Origin: Pseudomonas sp. ATCC PTA-122608
Lineage (GTDB): Bacteria; Pseudomonadota; Gammaproteobacteria; Pseudomonadales; Pseudomonadaceae
Length of the DNA stretch: 64,000 bases
Direction of reading: 5' to 3'
NCBI RefSeq assembly: GCF_001952855.1
Contig: NZ_LPNO01000006.1
Span: 11,388 to 75,387 of the forward strand
Shown here: piece after piece, positions 61,195-64,000 of the stretch
How positions within the stretch are numbered: position 1 is the stretch's first letter
Layout: each line of letters begins with the position of its first letter
Notes under the pieces: model-generated
The model's input: the letters and a program-made list of their open reading frames with translations, nothing else
Databases searched by the model: none
What the model was told of the DNA's origin: nothing
Made by a program: the position numbers and the translations under genes

Positions 61195-61338
61195 CCGAGG
61201 TAACCGTGGCAAGCCCCCCAACATTCGACCGCGACCCCGTGCCGCGAGCGCTTAGCGTAGTTTCTGCGAGCGTTTTTTTCACGGCCCCGGCTGATGGTTC
61301 GCGCTAAGGGCGCTGGGTCCGAAAGCGTGATCAGCCCA

Positions 61339-62007
61339 CTACAGTATCGGCGCGCCAAATCGGCCCAATCGTGGCATCCAATGGTCCAGGATCTGCGCTG
61401 ACGCCAGGATATGGTGGGCGTGTCCGATCAACAGCCGACGCGGCACGAACCCGATGTATCGGGAGTCATCACTGTTGTCGCGGTTGTCGCCCAGCATGAA
61501 GTAACTGTCGGCGGGCACCACCACCGGGCCGAAGTTTCGTAACGCCCGTACTGTCGGCATGAACTGAATCGTGCGCTGGCTGTTGTTCGCAAGCTCGGTC
61601 AGTTTGATCCCTGGGACGGTCTGGCCAGGTGCGATAGGCTCGCTGATGTCTTGGCCATGACTGTAGGTGGCCGGTGTGCCGTTGACCCACAGCACCTCAT
61701 CGCGCATTTCCAGGGTGTCGCCGGGGATGCCGACGATGCGTTTGATCAAACGGATGCCGTCCTTGGGTGAGGAGAACGTGACTACATCGCCGCGCTGGGG
61801 GTTATCCAGTTTGGCCAGGGATATGTCCGTCAGGGGCAACTTGAGGTCGTATGCCACGCGGTTGACCAGTACCACGTCGCCCTCTAGCAACGTCGGGCGC
61901 ATGGAGCCGGACGGGATGGGGTTCCAGTCGGCCAGGGACGTGCGGAAAACGCCGAAGCACAGCCAGAAGATGATTGCGTAACGGTAGCGGATTAACCAAC
62001 GGCGCAT
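61339..62007 (-). CDS. Signal peptidase I, short paralogue
   Basis: A 222-residue S26 signal peptidase; ATG 62007 follows GAGGA at 6 bases and is preferred over a GTG at 62019. One N-terminal helix (YAIIFWLCFGVFRTSLA) is followed by the catalytic Ser motif IPSGSMRPTLLEGD and the Lys motif GDVVTFSSPKDGIRLIKRIVGIPGD. Boxes D/E appear as GDNRDNSDDSRYIGFV. It has one rather than two membrane anchors and is shorter than the main LepB (about 284 residues), so it is likely a second enzyme. Confidence 0.9.
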   Translation of the reverse strand: MRRWLIRYRYAIIFWLCFGVFRTSLADWNPIPSGSMRPTLLEGDVVLVNRVAYDLKLPLTDISLAKLDNPQRGDVVTFSSPKDGIRLIKRIVGIPGDTLEMRDEVLWVNGTPATYSHGQDISEPIAPGQTVPGIKLTELANNSQRTIQFMPTVRALRNFGPVVVPADSYFMLGDNRDNSDDSRYIGFVPRRLLIGHAHHILASAQILDHWMPRLGRFGAPIL

Positions 62008-62171
62008 AGATCCTCGCACTGCAAAAAAAAGGGGTGTCGGCCTGCGCCAGGCAACCCATGGTTATTTTTGGTAATGGTCGCTTATTGCATCGGAAGATTA
62101 AATTAACATTAGCGTTACCGGCCAATCACAGCCGGTGTTTTCAAGCCCACAGAAAAGGAGTTTCACGCCCC

Positions 62172-62723
62172 ATGGATATCAAATGCTCGGTCTTTATCGC
62201 AGCCAGCGTCGATGGCTTTATTGCCCGGCTTGACGGGGATATCGAGTGGCTTCATCGGCCGGAGTACGACGGGGCCGAATTGAGCGGTGTGACCTATGAA
62301 AACTTCATTGGCACGGTTGATGCCTTGGTGATGGGACGCAAGACCCTGGAGAAAGTGTTGTCCTTCCCGGAGTGGCCCTATGAGGGTATGCCGGTTATAG
62401 CGCTCTCTCGGCAATCGGTTGAGATACCTGCGGAGTTGAAGGGCAAGGTTGAGGTGGTGAGCCAGGATGTCACCAGCCTCGTGGCAGCGTTAGCCGAGCG
62501 CGGGATGAAACACCTGTATATCGATGGAGGCCAGACGATTCAGGCGTTTCTTGAGGCGGGGTTGATTGACGAGATGATCATCACGCGTATTCCGGTTGTG
62601 CTGGGTCAGGGGATTCCCTTGTTCAGCCAGTCGGGTGGCGAGCATGAGCTTCGGCATATCGGCACGTATGCGTCGGATAATGGGTTTGTTCAAAGCCTGT
62701 ATGAGGTCAGTGGCAAGCGCTGA
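62172..62723 (+). CDS. Dihydrofolate reductase-fold protein (RibD C-terminal type)
   Basis: A 183-residue reductase-fold protein; ATG 62172 follows AAGGAG, with a longer in-frame reading upstream rejected. Typical blocks are IKCSVFIAASVDGFIARLDGDIEWL, TVDALVMGRKTLEKVL, HLYIDGGQTIQAFLEAGLIDEMIITRIPVVLGQGIPLF. Relatives such as YyaP/YwjB reduce pteridine- or flavin-precursor-like substrates with NADPH; the substrate is not known here. Confidence 0.85.
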   Translation: MDIKCSVFIAASVDGFIARLDGDIEWLHRPEYDGAELSGVTYENFIGTVDALVMGRKTLEKVLSFPEWPYEGMPVIALSRQSVEIPAELKGKVEVVSQDVTSLVAALAERGMKHLYIDGGQTIQAFLEAGLIDEMIITRIPVVLGQGIPLFSQSGGEHELRHIGTYASDNGFVQSLYEVSGKR

Positions 62724-62751
62724 TGCTCATTGAGCGAGTGGGTTGAATCGA

Positions 62752-63096
62752 GTACATATCCGTTTTTTTGGTCAGGGCAGATATGGGTTCCGCTCTTACA
62801 GCGGCTCACTTTTGAACAGCGCAAAAGTAAGCAAAACGCTCTTGCCCCACCACTCGGCACCTCGCCTAGGCTCGGTGTGCCCTCATCTCCGGTATTACTC
62901 CGCGGGCCGCCGCGACGGGGCGTCCCTGCCCCGTCGCGGCTAAACCGGCGTCCTGCCGGTTTACCCGCTCCGTAATACCTGCGTTCGGCCAGCGTGGTTT
63001 AATGGGGCGCCTAAGATCAAGATCAAAAGCAAGAGCACAGCGGCCTACCGGCCGGCTTGAGTGTGGTGGAGCAACAGCAACAGCAAGATCAGAAGC
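62752..63096 (-). repeat. 350-bp structured intergenic repeat, copy D
   Basis: Reverse-orientation copy close to copy B (TAAACCGGC/GCCGGTTTA and GACGGGGC/GCCCCGTC stems). Its third hairpin is GCTTACTTTTG/CAAAAGTGAGC where A and C have GGTTACTTTTGG/CCAAAAGTGACC, a paired change at the base of the stem. It lies after the RibD-fold gene. With the following REPIN it fills most of the 645-bp gap 62724-63368. Confidence 0.85.
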
Positions 63097-63109
63097 GGGC
63101 ACGGTCCAA

Positions 63110-63211
63110 ATGTGGGAGCGGGCTTGCTCGCGAAGGTCGTTAACGATGACGTTGGCATTCTGGATGAACGCGGCGTTCTCAGGTTTTTCGCGAGCAAGCT
63201 CGCTCCTACAG
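63110..63211. repeat. REPIN next to repeat copy D
   Basis: The arms and the interior are nearly identical to the REPIN at 31099-31199, including GGTCGTTAACGATGACG and TGGCATTCTGGATGAACGCGGCG. Confidence 0.85.
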
Positions 63212-63318
63212 GGGAGCAGCTTTGTTTTTGAACTCGAGCAGGCTTTGCCTGCACTTGAATGTGTCAACTATGTCTGCGCACAGGGGTCCGGTCAGCGACT
63301 CGTTGTAAGTTATGCACC

Positions 63319-63351
63319 AAAAAAAACGCCCCGAACCAATCGGGGCGTTTT
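63319..63351 (-). terminator. Terminator of cysS
   Basis: On the minus strand AACGCCCCGA and TCGGGGCGTT form a stem with a 6-base loop, followed by a run of eight T. It lies 17 bp after the cysS stop. Confidence 0.9.
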
Positions 63352-63368
63352 CATTCAGCATTCACCCA

Positions 63369-64000
63369 TCAAGCCTGATCAGCCAACCGCCACGTCGTCC
63401 CACCCTTCCCGTCTTCCAACACCACACCCATCGCGGTCAGTTGGTCACGGATACGGTCAGACTCCGCCCAGTCCTTGTTGGCTCGGGCAGTCAAACGTGC
63501 CTGAATCAGCGCATCAACTTCAGCGGCATCCACACGCCCTTCAGCGCCCGCCTGCAGGAAGTCATCGGCTTCCATCTGCAATACGCCCAGCACGCTCGCC
63601 AGCTCTTTCAAACGTGCGGCAAGCCCCGCCGCTGCGTTGAGATCGCTCTCGCGCAGGCGGTTGATCTCACGCACCATTTCAAACAGCACCGCGCAGGCTT
63701 CCGGTGTGCCAAAGTCGTCGTTCATCACTTCGGTAAACCGCGCAACGAACGCTTCGCCGCCCGCAGGTGCCACGGAGGGCAGGCCTTTCAACGCGTGGTA
63801 GAAACGCTCCAGGGCGCCTTTGGCGTCCTTGAGGTTGTCTTCCGAGTAGTTGATCGCGCTGCGGTAGTGGCTCGATACCAACAGGTAGCGCACCACTTCC
63901 GGGTGGTATTTCTCCAGCACGTCGCGAATGGTGAAGAAGTTGTTCAAGGACTTGGACATCTTCTCGCCATTGATGCGAATCATGCCGCAGTGCATCCAGG
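63369..64000 (-). CDS. cysS: Cysteinyl-tRNA synthetase, C-terminal part
   Basis: This is the last 210 codons of a gene that continues past the window edge. The KMSKS signature is at the start of the visible part ([23 protein letters not shown]). The helical anticodon-binding region follows ([36 protein letters not shown]) and the C-terminal domain ends in [10 protein letters not shown]. It is a class I enzyme charging tRNA-Cys and an essential housekeeping gene. Confidence 0.97.
   Translation of the reverse strand, partial: WMHCGMIRINGEKMSKSLNNFFTIRDVLEKYHPEVVRYLLVSSHYRSAINYSEDNLKDAKGALERFYHALKGLPSVAPAGGEAFVARFTEVMNDDFGTPEACAVLFEMVREINRLRESDLNAAAGLAARLKELASVLGVLQMEADDFLQAGAEGRVDAAEVDALIQARLTARANKDWAESDRIRDQLTAMGVVLEDGKGGTTWRLADQA

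Overview
The window looks like a chromosomal segment of a fluorescent pseudomonad (Pseudomonas fluorescens group). The evidence is uniform GC-rich coding sequence, many REP/REPIN palindromes of the GTGGGAGC type, a seven-function Sha/Pha cation antiporter operon with fused A and B subunits, SfnB/DmoA-type sulfur-scavenging enzymes, and cysS at the right edge. No rRNA, tRNA or CRISPR array was seen.

Layout. Positions 1-5500 hold a small metallophosphoesterase, a DUF1835-type protein, and an ABC importer (binding protein plus permease, no ATPase gene) with an FMN-dependent monooxygenase, followed by the remnant of a GntR regulator. Positions 5.6-30.8 kb are a complete-looking type III secretion system (T3SS). 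Its core (sctU T S R Q O N L K J I V D and a split sctC) lies on the minus strand. It is bracketed by two very large plus-strand proteins that look like HrpF/NolX/HrpK-type secreted translocators, and a lone OmpR-type winged-helix regulator closes the block. From 31.5 to 45.3 kb follow a DyP peroxidase with an ArsR regulator, an MFS pump, a GapN-type dehydrogenase, a FUSC protein, a LysR/hydrolase pair and a TetR-controlled tripartite ABC exporter. From 45.4 to 52.3 kb lies a second sulfur-type cluster (FAD protein, AMP-binding fragment, DmoA-like monooxygenase, SfnB and a stand-alone SfnB-like tail) with an XRE-cupin regulator and a DMT exporter. From 52.3 to 64 kb are an ABC-F ATPase, the sha operon, a Sel1 protein, a short signal peptidase I, a RibD-fold reductase and the 3' part of cysS.

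How the T3SS works together. SctR/S/T/U/V form the export gate, SctN/L/K/Q/O the sorting platform and stalk, SctD/J the inner rings, and SctI plus a 53- or 76-residue protein the rod and needle. The outer-membrane part is the striking feature. The secretin is split into an N0/N1 protein (SctC1) and a Tad/Cpa-type RcpA-like secretin (C2). The C2 gene is followed by a CpaD-like lipoprotein, and a TadD-like TPR lipoprotein is encoded divergently from sctC1. So a pilus-type outer-membrane module appears to serve an injectisome, in the style of rhizobial split-secretin systems. Other oddities are a SctU whose autocleavage motif NPTH reads TTDG, a well-formed HrpL-type box in front of a duplicated-domain secreted-protein candidate, and a 14-bp motif shared upstream of a translocator gene and the needle/sctD operon.

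Repeats. Four copies of a roughly 350-bp structured element with covarying hairpins lie in intergenic positions: one inside the T3SS, two after the regulator as an inverted pair, and one near cysS. One copy supplies the last codons of the T3SS regulator. A tandem array between sctN and sctO is built from REPINs joined to copies of the sctN 3' end.
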